DNA of 64,000 bases from Symsagittifera roscoffensis. Lineage: Eukaryota; Xenacoelomorpha; Acoela; Convolutidae. Every line of letters starts with the position of its first letter. Within the stretch, counting starts at the first letter, position 1. The notes beneath the pieces were generated by a model. The model made no database searches. It was not told where the DNA came from and was given only the letters and a program-made list of their open reading frames with translations. Positions 1 through 13,519 of this stretch are shown piece by piece. The stretch covers positions 32,724,141-32,788,140 of the forward strand of contig NC_087071.1 of NCBI RefSeq assembly GCF_963678635.1, given 5' to 3'. A program made the position numbers and the translations under genes.

Positions 1-2170
1 TGTTATTCTGTTATTCAAGTCCTTTTCTCAATTGCGCAACTGATTGTAACTAAAGGTTTTTTCATTGTAACCAACTATCTGAACCTTAACCATCACAAAG
101 CTGACAAATCAAGGACCTTCCTTGCACTCGGGAACGAAGGCAGAATGTTTTCCTTCATCAGAAAGCTCATGTTAGCGTAAAATTGTTAATTTTTTCGTTT
201 TTTTTTTAATCTTTTGACTGAACTATCAAAATAACAAAAACTTTATTGCTAACAAGATGCATTGATTTATTCAACTCTAACCAAAAAGAGAAAAATCTCA
301 AGACTTTTAACCTTAGATTAGCTAACCAAATGGCAAACATGGTTGGCCAGCGAAGGTCAGACTGTCGACCCCCTGCCGACCCAAAGGGTCCCTTTGTACT
401 AATTTGAGATAATTTGAGATTTTGGGATTTTGAGAAAATATGAGTTTTTTTTTTTGCTGACGGACTCTAAAATTTTTCAAAAGGCGCCAATATTTGCTAA
501 CTTTGGGGGAAGTGCGCGCCAAAAAAAACGCAATTTTTGTTCGAAATTTTCCAAAAAATGCCTAAAGCGGCTTTTTTGGCCTGTTTTTTTGAATGTTTTT
601 TTGAAAAATTGGCTATAACGGTCTTTTTAGTGCTTTAGGAGAGCCCGCAAATTCAATTTAGTCCACCTAAAAAAATCTATTCAATTTTCAAAAAAAAATT
701 GAAAAATCGCTGGATGAAAGCCAGCCATAATCTGCATTGTTACACCAGAAGACCTTTGTGACTACCAATACATTCCAAAAACAAAATCTGTCAAATACAT
801 CTTCAGCTGTTTCGAAGTGAAACTACGTCTAACTATAATGATTCAGTCTAGGAATAAGGTGCAGAAAGGAAGGAACATAGATTTGATTGACCCAAACAAA
901 TGGAAATTTTCAGGTTCACAATCAAGTTCAAAGTTGTCTTCCTCAACTAAACCGTGCTATTTTTACACGAGAAAGTTCACGCTTCTTTTACGTATAAGTA
1001 AGCAACTAAAGTAATTAATTGCAATAAAAGTGGATAAAATAGCCGTTCTGCAAAATGCTACCTTTCTTCAATATCCAAGGGAGACCACATCCTTTTGAAA
1101 GACCAGAAAAAAAATACATTTTCCCATTTTTATTTGTTTGCCCGGGTCGAGATCCCAAACTCATGCCCAGACTTTTTGGGGCGCGCCACCTCCGGATTTA
1201 GACCAAAATTGCATAGTCGCGCCGAGAGTAGTCGCGCCGAAAGACTGGACATGAGTCTGGGACCTCAACCCGGGCGGAGATTGTACCAGAATTTTGTGTG
1301 CTAAGGAAACAAAAACAGACTCGAGAAGCAGAGTCAGTAGAAAAAAATGGAGGTGATTTGTGCCGCCATGGGAAAATCATTTTTTACCTCAGTGTGATTC
1401 TTAGTCAGAAAAATTTTCAGTGTCATAGTGGCAATTTCTTCTTGGCACTAAAAATTTAACTAAAAAATAGCTTGTTGGAATGGTAACTTTTTTGGGCTTG
1501 TTGGAACTTTGATTTATTGGCTTACCACCAATGCTAACTTAACTCTCTTTTTCCTCGCAAACCCAAGGCTCAGATGGTTGCTGAAAAAGCTCCTCACTTC
1601 TATATCACAGTTTCACAACTAATTATAACTAGATGTTATTCCGCTGTAACCAACTACCTTAGTATTAATTTTAGTTCATTTTGTTTTAGGGTTTTCAGCT
1701 GACTTCCCGGTCATCTCACATATCATTTCAAAATTATTTTTTTGTTCGTGTAGAATTTTTTTATTTTGTTCAAAAACCATATCAACAATAATTAGTTAAA
1801 GTGAGTTCGAATGTTTTGAGTTTCCTCGCTCTAATAAAAAACTGTTTTCGTAGAAATTATAAATATGTTGATAACAAAACATGACGGAAACTTGTGAATA
1901 ATCACGATGCGAGGACACAACTGAAAAATTACAGCTTGGAAATTGTGACCCATCAAACCAACAGGTTATTTTGAGGTGTGAGGCAACTCCTCCCCTTGCA
2001 ATTGGTTCTGCAAGGAGCAGGCTTAGAAAACCGTTGCTCTCAAGAGTTAGAAAATGAAGAGTTTGAGATTCCAACCTTTTGAACCCTCTGATTTTTTCAG
2101 GTTTTTGTCCACTAAAATTAAATTTTCGAACTTGAATGAAAAAATTAACAATTATCTGACCGTATAACTA
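1..2170. other. AT-rich DNA without a recognisable gene
   Basis: This stretch is strongly A+T rich with long A and T runs. The open frames are short, overlap on both strands and resemble no protein family I know. The only structured part is the inverted repeat at 1141-1274, listed separately. Confidence 0.7.
1141..1274. repeat. Short inverted repeat with 30-bp arms
   Basis: The left arm (1141-1170) begins CCCGGGTCGAGATCCCA. The right arm (about 1245-1274) is its reverse complement with about five mismatches and ends in CCCGGG. The 70-bp centre holds two AGTCGCGCCGA copies, a motif that recurs at 4259-4300. It could fold into a hairpin. It may be a short non-autonomous element, but no target duplication was identified. 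Confidence 0.6.
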
Positions 2171-2893
2171 CAGTGCTGATTTAAATTAACCGGACAAAAC
2201 GCGTTAAACTTGAAATTTAAAAGGCATTTTTCTCAAATTGGGTTGAGTTTAGGTGAAAATTTATGAAGATAAAACTTGCTTAGAAATTTAGCAGAATTAA
2301 TATAGTTTAATTTGTTTTGCGAAATTCGGGTCCAAAATTTTACCCCAAAAATGGGTCATTTTGGCTTTTCTTAGTTAATCAAAAATTACGCCGAAAATAC
2401 TCAGTCGATCACAGACATAAGTATATCAAAGTGAGCCGCTTACGTAGCTCAACAAACTTTACGAAGGGTCTTTTCTCCAAAAAAAATTGTATATTGTTTA
2501 AAAATTGTTTTTAAATAAAAAGTTGTTATTTTATATAGTAAAAATGACCTTTTTTGTCTATCAAACAAAAGCAAATTAACTTATACAATATTTTGGAGAT
2601 TATACCCTTCTTAAAGTTTGTTGGGCTACGCAAGGGGCTCACTTTGATATAATTATGTCTGTGATCGACTGAGTATTTTCGGCGTAATTTTTGATTAACT
2701 AAGAAAAGACAAAATGACCCATTGTCGGGGTAAAATTTCGGACCCGAATTTCGCAAAACAAATTACACCATATTAATTCTGCTAAAATTCTAAGCAAGTT
2801 TTATCTTCATAAATTTTCACCTAAACTCAACCCAATTTGCCTTTTAAATTTCAAGTTTAACGCGTTTTGTCCGGTTATTTTATATCAGCACTG
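2171..2893. mobile_element. Tc1/mariner-type foldback (MITE-like) element
   Basis: Two long arms of about 330-340 bp are inverted copies of each other around a short centre near 2500-2580. The outer ends read CAGTGCTGAT and ATCAGCACTG, and each is flanked by TA (2169-2170 and 2894-2895), the target duplication expected of Tc1/mariner transposition. The arms continue with ACCGGACAAAACGCGTTAAA-type sequence and differ by scattered substitutions and one 8-10 bp indel. No transposase is encoded, since the open frames in the two arms are copies of the same arm. It is a non-autonomous palindromic element that would need a transposase in trans. Confidence 0.85.
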
Positions 2894-3287
2894 TAGTTGT
2901 TCTACATTGAAGCGTATCTGATTTTGTTTTTGTCCTTTGTTCCTATTCATCGCAAAAAAGTGGCGTAAAGCTCATGTGACTCTATACAAAAGTTAAATTG
3001 GTCAAATGTGTGTTATTTTCTCAATATCCCAGCTAAAATTTTCACTAATTCGTTTATATGTGATTCACTGCTGGTAATTTTTTTTTTCACTTCTTGCCGA
3101 ATGTCTGTTTTCTTGGTTAAAAGGAATTTTCAATATCTGTTTTGTGCTCTGAAAACGTTAATAAAATCAGTTTCATTTGCCAGAGCGTAGAACAGCACTC
3201 CATATTCTAACACTTTTAACAAAAATGTTGACTCAAAAACAGTTTATAATGATGCATTTTACCTGTTAGCGATGAAAATCGACTTTA

Positions 3288-6200
3288 AGATGATTTATAT
3301 GTTGTTTGTAGTTAGGAATAACGTATTCCTTAGACATTGTTTTTTCGTTTTTAAACTTTAGTGCTTGTTATTTGATTTAACTATGCTGTTCAACTTTAGC
3401 TGGAACAGAAAAAAAATTAATTTACTTTCGTTTACGGTGAGCTCATTGCTTTCCATCCATAGTGAAACGCGTTGCTATGCATCTGACAAAGGTTTTTTTC
3501 ATCTTTGAAAGCGCCAAACAAGCGCTCGTAGTTTATCTGCGAGAATGGTTACTTCAAAATTAGTACCTACTTCAGGAAGATCATTAACTTAAATCAAAAA
3601 CAATAAGGGGCCCAGAACCAAACGTTTTTTGATTTATTGCAGGAAATTTTGATAACCAGCCTGGTCAACTTTTTTTTTGCAAAGCCGTTTCTTGACGCAT
3701 ATTTGATTTTTCAATGCACAAAAATTCTTTTTTTCCCTGAGAGTGTTAAAAGATTGTAAAAAAACATTCATTAATTGTGTTTTGGCAGAAATTGTTATTT
3801 TTGCTCTACAAAATATAAAACAGCTAAATCATTTTCCGATTTTCACCTTCTTTTTAAAAAATATTAATTTTGCTTTTAGATCTCAAAATTTGACAAAATA
3901 AATCAAGAAGAATTTTTTGACGAGAGTAATCTAGCATAGCAATAAAAATGTTAAAACGAAAGAATCATTATAACTCGTTTTCGTTCATTCTGTGGATGGT
4001 AGAAAAAATGGTTTTGGCAGAAAACGAAAATCCAAAATTACCAAAAATACAAAAAAAAATTTCAAAGACAATTGAAAAAACTTACCCTAGCATTGCATTA
4101 CTCCAATCCTTCTGTTACATTAAAGTGAAACACAGGAATTTTAGATAGGAGTTTGTTGAAATTGAGGTAGCAAGTGTTTTTTTGAAAGAAAAAATTTTCC
4201 GTGGCTATTTTTTCGTCTGCCGCGACTAATTTTTCGACCACCGCGACTAACTTTCGTTCGGTCGCGCCAGTCGCGGTTAAATTTCCTTTAGTCGCGCCGA
4301 TCGCGTTTAGTTTTTCTTCGGTCGCGGACACATTAAATTGGTCCGCAAAGTCTGGAAATACCAAAATTTGGACGCGGCGGTCTGTAAATAAAACCATAAC
4401 TTCGACCCGTGCAGCATTACTTCTCAAGAATCTACTTCCCAGAAAATCTCATGGGTAACAGTAGATTTTTGAAACAAGTTATCCATTCATTCCTGAACGG
4501 CAAAAAAATTATCTCGATAATTGATAACTAAGAAAAAGAAAACAAGGTTAGCCAGTTACTGTGCAAGTGGCACAGAATGTTCCGACAACAATCTTAAAAA
4601 ATATAAAAACTGCTTTCTCAAAAATAATACAAGAAAAACAAAAAAGATTTCTGCATGTTGTGATAGAAAAAAATGTGAACAAAAAAGAAAACTTAGGCTT
4701 ATTTGAGAGTCATAGTAAAATAATTTAATTGGAAAACAGTTTTTGCAGAAAGATGGCTGAAAAAAAAACGAAAAAGTTTTCTAAAATTTTTTGAGGAAAC
4801 TTTTTTTGATTTTTCAATTTTTTTATTCCCAAAAATGCGCTTAAAAACTCGAAAAACTACCTTTACTTGAGTAAAACAAAGTTTTCAAGGCTTAAACTAA
4901 GCTTAAATAAGCTATTGCATTTCTAACTATCTTACTAATTAGCTCGAAGTTAGACCAAAACTCAACAATTCCAAACCGGTTTTTCTCGACACTGTGAAGA
5001 AATTTTCTTGATTTTTAAAAGTAATTCGAATCACGATTAAAAGGGTTTTTGTACGATATATCACTCAACCCTGTCCGATGATTATTTGTGGTAGCTGATT
5101 TTGCGTGAAAAAAAAACTGAAACACATCCTATTCCAAAGCTCATCCCCATTTTTAATGGTCGGAACATTAACTGTCAACTTACATTGCCAGAATTGGTTT
5201 CTTACTCAGTGCGTAGTAGGCCTAAATTGCAGAAAAAGGGTAACTAAACAACATTTCATTAATTTTTTTGTCAATTAATCAAAGTTATGAGCACTTTGAC
5301 TGTGAATTTTTATCTAGCCTCTATGATATCATATAGTTTTGGTAATTACAAATTGATTTCTATTTTTATGAATAACATTTGAATCGTAAATTAACTTGAT
5401 TAAATAATTTTGGGTCGTACCAAAATTAATACGACTTTAGATTAAATATGAGTCGTATTGAATAGAAAACTAACTAGCCAACTAGCTGTCCTCAATTCAC
5501 ATTTGAACAACTCTGAGTGCGTGAAGGAAAAACTTGCCACGCATAAACATTTCGCTTATATAAAACGCACATAAATTAGTGCAGATTATTTAAAGGGATT
5601 TGAATAGAGTTTTAAACTACCAGAACGACAAAGCTACCAGAAAAGCCATACAAAAACAAAATTGTGACTCACTTCAGTTCTGGAAGTCTACTTTTTTTAT
5701 TTGATTATGAACAATTTTGGTTTTTGATGGATGATATTGAATTGAATAGAGAAAATTATTTCATGCATATATATTCTTTACTTGCTTTCTTCCTTGCTCT
5801 ATATTCCTTATTTGTAATAATCATAATAAAGTACTTCCACAGGATATCTAGTTGCATAGTTATTTTTTTTAAATGAACAATTAAAAAGCCAGCATGGACC
5901 ATTTCAGGTGTCTCATTAAGCGGAGAACAAAAAAGAGCCAACTTCTTAGATCCAATGAACCATTCTACTGGTAATCATTTTTTAAAAGTAAACTTCTTTT
6001 TGACCTCCTTTCCACCCTTTATGTTTTATTCCCCTATCCACATAGACCCCTATCCACATATGTTTTATTTACTTAGGTAGTCATTTCAACCCATAAATTA
6101 AATTCAAAAGAATTGAATTCTACATATAATTAAAAAAACTCAAATCATGCCCAAAAATCGTACTTTCTAGCATGTATTTTTCCAAAAACACATTATTAAA

Positions 6201-7720
6201 ACTTTTCAATTGAATCAGAGAACCTATATCAAAAAACTGACACAGAGAGGATAAAATTAAAGCAAAATTAAACAGTTTTTGAAATTTATGTCTGATCGAC
6301 TCTCTGTTGAGTTTAGTTCTATTTATAACTAGCTTCTTATTTGGTTTTCTCTTTTTTATATTGTGTTTAACTCTTGTTTAGTAACGGGTCAGTTTGAAAG
6401 TTTATACGCAAAAAATTTTCTAAGGTATATATTTTTTTACTATGCATTAGTTCAGTGATTGAATTCATCCTAGGCTTATGAAAAATTATTCTAACTAACC
6501 TTCTGAATTTCAATTCCACTTCTAGTTCAGTGATTGAAATCATTCTGCGTTTATGAAATTGATCTAAATAGACTTTTGATTTTCTTTTCCAGTTCCAACA
6601 ACTTGACTTTTTTGGTCGCTGCATAAATTAAAAATCCATTTTGGATGATTGGTTGTACATAATTTTTCCAAGCTTTTATTAATTACTGATCAGTGTAAAA
6701 ACTTTCCCAATTAAATTAAAACTCCTCAAAACTGCAAAACTTTTAATTTTCACCTGATCGAGGATGAAAACGCAAATTTTGCTGATGAAATCTCTATTTG
6801 CTGTCTTGATGATTTCCGGGATATTTAAAACATTTTACATTTTCTGTTTTGGTGTCACTTGAAAAAAATTTGACAGGTTCGGTTTCAGGTTTTTGGTTTT
6901 AACGAGGACCCCTTGTTTTGGTTTTTTGACAAATACTTTCATTTTGCTTGTTTTCAACAAATCAATTACTTATAGTAAGCCAATCGATTTATGCGAGCAA
7001 AATAGTCTTTTTTGTTTGTGGACTTCAGATCAGTGTGATTTACATACCAAAAGTACTTTTTTGTTACCCGTGGTTTTTGAAAATCTTTTATGTTTAAAAC
7101 GAACAAAAGAATATATCCTTGAGGTACTCCAAAAGTACTCCAACAGTTTAGGTTTGTTCTTAAAACTTTGTTTCGATATGCTGATAACGAGTGTCAAGAC
7201 AAGATTCCAAAAGTTTTGGTACACGCCCTCTGAACGAGTTTACGAAAAATGAAAACTTTTCTTACGTGTCGTTACAGATACCAAAATTGAATAAAATGTT
7301 TGTTAAACAAGATCAACAGGTCCCCCATGCCCCCCACCAATTCTTACTCCGCAAGAAAAAAGCAGTCAAGTTTTTTTTTCATTTTTTTTTTCAAGAAAAA
7401 CAACGATTGTTGTTGACGGATTACCTTGCTTTCTCTGCAAGTTGGTTTGCTTTGAGCAAACCTACCGCCAATATTTGAATGTAATCGTTTTTTATGCTTG
7501 ATTAAGCTGTTGAAAATTTTGTTTTGAGAACTATATCAGATCCGTCCAACCATTCTTTTAACATTAAAAATTGTTGTCGTAACCGTTTCTTTTTTGTTGC
7601 AGCTTTTCCTACTTTATTGTCAATCCATGGAACTTTTTTTGCTTGTTTCAGTAAATGTTTTGAAAAAAAAAAGATCAAATGCTTTCGTAAATATCAGATT
7701 TATGTTTTCCAAAATACGTG
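3288..7720. repeat. 4.43-kb tandem duplication, copy 1
   Basis: This unit of 4,433 bp is followed immediately by a near-identical copy. It begins AGATGATTTATATG and ends AAAATACGTG, exactly where the second copy begins. Differences seen are a handful of substitutions and 1-5 bp indels in A/T runs, for example near 4791, 5565 and 6103. The unit is A+T rich and I recognise no gene in it. Its open frames are short, have biased composition and match no known family. Confidence 0.95.
4199..4335. repeat. Degenerate GTCGCG-rich short tandem repeat (copy at 8632-8768)
   Basis: An island of TCGCG motifs lies in AT-rich DNA. On the minus strand it reads as degenerate units of 21 or 30 nt, each starting GCGAC or GCGAT. 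Because unit lengths are multiples of three, the frame stays open on the minus strand (4098-4427) and a repeated GATE-K-L-like peptide results. I do not call it a gene because it has no homology and both strands are open. Confidence 0.5.
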
Positions 7721-10700
7721 AGATGATTTATATGTTGTTTGTAGTTAGGAATAACGTATTCCTTAGACATTGTTTTTTCGTTTTTAAACTTTAGTGCTTG
7801 TTATTTGATTTAACTATGCAGTTCAACTTTAGCTGGAACAGAAAAAAAATTAATTTACTTTCGTTTACGGTGAGCTCATTGCTTTCCATCCATAGTGAAA
7901 CGCGTTGCTATGCATCTGACAAAGGTTTTTTTCATCTTTGAAAGCGCCAAACAAGCGCTCGTAGTTTATCTGCGAGAATGGTTACTTCAAAATTAGTACC
8001 TACTTCAGGAAGATCATTAACTTAAATCAAAAACAATAAGGGGCCCAGAACCAAACGTTTTTTGATTTATTGCAGGAAATTTTGATAACCAGCCTGGTCA
8101 ACTTTTTTTTTGCAAAGCCGTTTCTTGACGCATATTTGATTTTTCAATGCACAAAAATTCTTTTTTTCCCTGAGAGTGTTAAAAGATTGTAAAAAAACAT
8201 TCATTAATTGTGTTTTGGCAGAAATTGTTATTTTTGCTCTACAAAATATAAAACAGCTAAATCATTTTCCGATTTTCACCTTTTTTTTAAAAAATATTAA
8301 TTTTGCTTTTAGATCTCAAAATTTGACAAAATAAATCAAGAAGAATTTTTTGACGAGAGTAATCTAGCATAGCAATAAAAATGTTAAAACGAAAGAATCA
8401 TTATAACTCGTTTTCGTTCATTCTGTGGATGGTAGAAAAAATGGTTTTGGCAGAAAACGAAAATCCAAAATTACCAAAAATACAAAAAAAAATTTCAAAG
8501 ACAATTGAAAAAACTTACCCTAGCATTGCATTACTCCAATCCTTCTGTTACATTAAAGTGAAACACAGGAATTTTAGATAGGAGTTTGTTGAAATTGAGG
8601 TAGCAAGTGTTTTTTTGAAAGAAAAAATTTTCCGTGGCTATTTTTTCGTCTGCCGCGACTAATTTTTCGACCACCGCGACTAACTTTCGTTCGGTCGCGC
8701 CAGTCGCGGTTAAATTTCCTTTAGTCGCGCCGATCGCGTTTAGTTTTTCTTCGGTCGCGGACACATTAAATTGGTCCGCAAAGTCTGGAAATACCAAAAT
8801 TTGGACGCGGCGGTCTGTAAATAAAACCATAACTTCGACCCGTGCAGCATTACTTCTCAAGAATCTACTTCCCAGAAAATCTCATGGGTAACAGTAGATT
8901 TTTGAAACAAGTTATCCATTCATTCCTGAACGGCAAAAAAATTATCTCGATAATTGATAACTAAGAAAAAGAAAACAAGGTTAGCCAGTTACTGTGCAAG
9001 TGGCACAGAATGTTCCGACAACAATCTTAAAAAATATAAAAACTGCTTTCTCAAAAATAATACAAGAAAAACAAAAAAGATTTCTGCATGTTGTGATAGA
9101 AAAAAATGTGAACAAAAAAGAAAACTTAGGCTTATTTGAGAGTCATAGTAAAATAATTTAATTGGAAAACAGTTTTTGCAGAAAGATGACTGAAAAAAAA
9201 ACGAAAAAGTTTTCTAAAATTTTTTGAGGAAGTTTTTTGATTTTTCAATTTTTTTATTCCCAAAAATGCGCTTAAAAACTCGAAAAACTACCTTTACTTG
9301 AGTAAAACAAAGTTTTCAAGGCTTAAACTAAGCTTAAATAAGCTATTGCATTTCTAACTATCTTACTAATTAGCTCGAAGTTAGACCAAAACTCAACAAT
9401 TCCAAACCGGTTTTTCTCGACACTGTGAAGAAATTTTCTTGATTTTTAAAAGTAATTCGAATCACGATTAAAAGGGTTTTTGTACGATATATCACTCAAC
9501 CCTGTCCGATGATTATTTGTGGTAGCTGATTTTGCGTGAAAAAAAAACTGAAACACATCCTATTCCAAAGCTCATCCCCATTTTAATGGTCGGAACATTA
9601 ACTGTCAACTTACATTGCCAGAATTGGTTTCTTACTCAGTGCGTAGTAGGCCTAAATTGCAGAAAAAGGGTAACTAAACAACATTTCATTAATTTTTTTG
9701 TCAATTAATCAAAGTTATGAGCACTTTGACTGTGAATTTTTATCTAGCCTCTATGATATCATATAGTTTTGGTAATTACAAATTGATTTCTATTTTTATG
9801 AATAACATTTGAATCGTAAATTAACTTGATTAAATAATTTTGGGTCGTACCAAAATTAATACGACTTTAGATTAAATATGAGTCGTATTGAATAGAAAAC
9901 TAACTAGCCAACTAGCTGTCCTCAATTCACATTTGAACAACTCTGAGTGCGTGAAGGAAAAACTTGCCACGCATAAACATTTCGCTTAGATAAAACGCAC
10001 ATAAATTAGTGCAGATTATTTAAAGGGATTTGAATAGAGTTTTAAACTACCAGAACGACAAAGCTACCAGAAAAGCCATACAAAAACAAAATTGTGACTC
10101 ACTTCAGTTCTGGAAGTCTACTTTTTTTATTTGATTATGAACAATTTTGGTTTTTGATGGATGATATTGAATTGAATAGAGAAAATTATTTCATGCATAT
10201 ATATTCTTTACTTGCTTTCTTCCTTGCTCTATATTCCTTATTTGTAATAATCATAATAAAGTACTTCCACAGGATATCTAGTTGCATAGTTATTTTTTTT
10301 AAATGAACAATTAAAAAGCCAGCATGGACCATTTCAGGTGTCTCATTAAGCGGAGAACAAAAAAGAGCCAACTTCTTAGATCCAATGAACCATTCTACTG
10401 GTAATCATTTTTTAAAAGTAAACTTCTTTTTGACCTCCTTTCCACCCTTTATGTTTTATTCCCCTATCCACATAGACCCCTATCCACATATGTTTTATTT
10501 ACTTAGGTAGTCATTTCAACCCATAAACTAAATTCAAAAGAAATGAATTCTACATATAATTAAAAAAACTCAAATCATGCCCAAAAATCGTACTTTCTAG
10601 CATGTATTTTTCCAAAAACACATTATTAAAACTTTTCAATTGAATCAGAGAACCTATATCAAAAAACTGACACAGAGAGGATAAAATTAAAGCAAAATTA

Positions 10701-12148
10701 AACAGTTTTTGAAATTTATGTCTGATCGACTCTCTGTTGAGTTTAGTTCTATTTATAACTAGCTTCTTATTTGGTTTTCTCTTTTTTATATTGTGTTTAA
10801 CTCTTGTTTAGTAACGGGTCAGTTTGAAAGTTTATACGCAAAAAATTTTCTAAGGTATATATTTTTTTACTATGCATTAGTTCAGTGATTGAATTCATCC
10901 TAGGCTTATGAAAAATTATTCTAACTAACCTTCTGAATTTCAATTCCACTTCTAGTTCAGTGATTGAAATCATTCTGCGTTTATGAAATTGATCTAAATA
11001 GACTTTTGATTTTCTTTTCCAGTTCCAACAACTTGACTTTTTTGGTCGCTGCATAAATTAAAAATCCATTTTGGATGATTGGTTGTACATAATTTTTCCA
11101 AGCTTTTATTAATTACTGATCAGTGTAAAAACTTTCCCAATTAAATTAAAACTCCTCAAAACTGCAAAACTTTTAATTTTCACCTGATCGAGGATGAAAA
11201 CGCAAATTTTGCTGATGAAATCTCTATTTGCTGTCTTGATGATTTCCGGGATATTTAAAACATTTTACATTTTCTGTTTTGGTGTCACTTGAAAAAAATT
11301 TGACAGGTTCGGTTTCAGGTTTTTGGTTTTAACGAGGACCCCTTGTTTTGGTTTTTTGACAAATACTTTCATTTTGCTTGTTTTCAACAAATCAATTACT
11401 TATAGTAAGCCAATCGATTTATGCGAGCAAAATAGTCTTTTTTGTTTGTGGACTTCAGATCAGTGTGATTTACATACCAAAAGTACTTTTTTGTTACCCG
11501 TGGTTTTTGAAAATCTTTTATGTTTAAAACGAACAAAAGAATATATCCTTGAGGTACTCCAAAAGTACTCCAACAGTTTAGGTTTGTTCTTAAAACTTTG
11601 TTTCGATATGCTGATAACGAGTGTCAAGACAAGATTCCAAAAGTTTTGGTACACGCCCTCTGAACGAGTTTACGAAAAATGAAAACTTTTCTTACGTGTC
11701 GTTACAGATACCAAAATTGAATAAAATGTTTGTTAAACAAGATCAACAGGTCCCCCATGCCCCCCACCAATTCTTACTCCGCAAGAAAAAAGCAGTCAAG
11801 TTTTTTTTCATTTTTTTTTCAAGAAAAACAACGATTGTTGTTGACGGATTACCTTGCTTTCTCTGCAAGTTGGTTTGCTTTGAGCAAACCTACCGCCAAT
11901 ATTTGAATGTAATCGTTTTTTATGCTTGATTAAGCTGTTGAAAATTTTGTTTTGAGAACTATATCAGATCCGTCCAACCATTCTTTTAACATTAAAAATT
12001 GTTGTCGTAACCGTTTCTTTTTTGTTGCAGCTTTTCCTACTTTATTGTCAATCCATGGAACTTTTTTTGCTTGTTTCAGTAAATGTTTTGAAAAAAAAAA
12101 GATCAAATGCTTTCGTAAATATCAGATTTATGTTTTCCAAAATACGTG
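7721..12148. repeat. 4.43-kb tandem duplication, copy 2
   Basis: This is the direct head-to-tail copy of 3288-7720, 4,428 bp long. All landmarks sit 4,428-4,433 bp downstream of their partners. The near identity points to a recent duplication or to two haplotypes joined by the assembler. Sequence diverges immediately after AAAATACGTG at 12148. Confidence 0.95.
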
Positions 12149-13140
12149 AAAACATTTACTTCTTCATTGCTTCATGGTGGGAAAAACATCTGAGGGAAAA
12201 ACAACTAAACGTTCGACATTTTACATCCAATTTTTGCTCTTCGCGTTAGAGAGACCAATTGAGCTGCACAATTATTTCAAGAGGAAATTCAGTCACAGCT
12301 CATTCATTTTGCTACATTTAACTACTGTTAACAAATATTTACCGCTTTAACAGCGGATATTTAACTACTGTTATCAGACATTTACAGCTTTGTACATAAT
12401 CATGCGAGTGAGGAATAAAATTCTCTGAAGTAGAGTTTTTCGATTTTCCACCCACATTTAAATTGGCTGTTTTTATAGTTGTTTTATTGGGTTATTTTGG
12501 CTAAATGCGTGATGTTACGATGTAAAAATGAAGAACAAAACAGTTCACTATTTGTTCCGACTATCGTAACGAAAGTAACAGAATATTTGTCCTCGGAGTG
12601 GTTTTTCTACAGACAAATTTTGGCTCTTTAACTAGTTTTTTTGACAATTTTTTAAACTATCCAAAAGGTATTGTTGACCTGAACTTAAATTTTAAAGATA
12701 TTTCACCTGTGAATAATTTTCGTAAGGTTATAAGGGTTTAAATATTGCCATTTTTGCCAATTTGGGACAACCCGCCTCTAAGAAAATTGAAAAGAAAAAC
12801 TATTATTTTGGATTTTGGTTTTCTAAAATACTGCCAAAATTATTGGTTTCCATGTTACGCTCAGACAACAAAATTGGACCAAAAAATGGATTTAATTCCA
12901 ATTTTCTTGCAAAAACATAATGCAATATAATTCATCTGAAATCCATTTTGATGGATTATAAAAAAGTAGAAACTCAAATTCAAATATGTTTTTTATAATT
13001 CATTTTTGTTTCGCGCTACGCAAAGTTTTGCTAGAATTCCTGCATTTATCAAGTGAGTAATCCTGAAATTTTGCATAGCAAGTGTATGGTATACTCCCTT
13101 TCTATACCTCAATTCAAATTGCAAAAAGATTCCGTTAACT
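12149..13140. other. AT-rich DNA without a recognisable gene
   Basis: No coding region is supported. A short duplicated phrase, ATTTAACTACTGTTA, occurs near 12318 and 12358. The one 61-codon open frame (12745-12930) has no recognisable features. Confidence 0.6.
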
Positions 13141-13437
13141 TCTCCCCCCTTAACGTTTGCCTTTTGCTCCCTTACAACCCATCATCCTAATGTTTACCCC
13201 TCCCCCCCGCCCCACACCTGCACCAAATCCACCCACCTTTCCACTTAAGTTATAACCCCACGCCAACCCCCACTTGCCCCCCGCCTGTTCCGCCCGGGAG
13301 GGGGGGTTGGTTGAGTTGAGGCTCATGCAGGGGAGGGGTCTGGTTGGTTCAGATTGGGGCGGTTTGCTTCAGGTGGGCAATGGCGAGGTAGAGGCGTACA
13401 AAGGGGGCAAAGGCGCAAACCTTGGGGGAGGTGTTGT
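13141..13437. other. C-rich block followed by G-rich block (skew switch)
   Basis: About 155 bp of strongly C-rich top strand, with CCCCTCCCCCCCGCCCC near 13197, switches at CGCCCGGGAGGGGGG (about 13291) to about 140 bp of strongly G-rich top strand. Several G runs of four or more could support G-quadruplexes on both strands, and the halves are partly complementary. No coding potential is seen. Confidence 0.6.
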
Positions 13438-13519
13438 AAGTGGTTAATTATTGAAAGGAACAAATTTCAGTTATGAGTAACATTAAAAAGTAACAAAAAC
13501 ATCAAAGTTGCGCAGAAAG

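Noticed and set aside
3948-12249. Many 60-120 codon open frames in the AT-rich duplicated region
   Set aside because: They overlap on both strands, have low-complexity composition and no motif. Their presence in both units follows from the duplication, not from selection.
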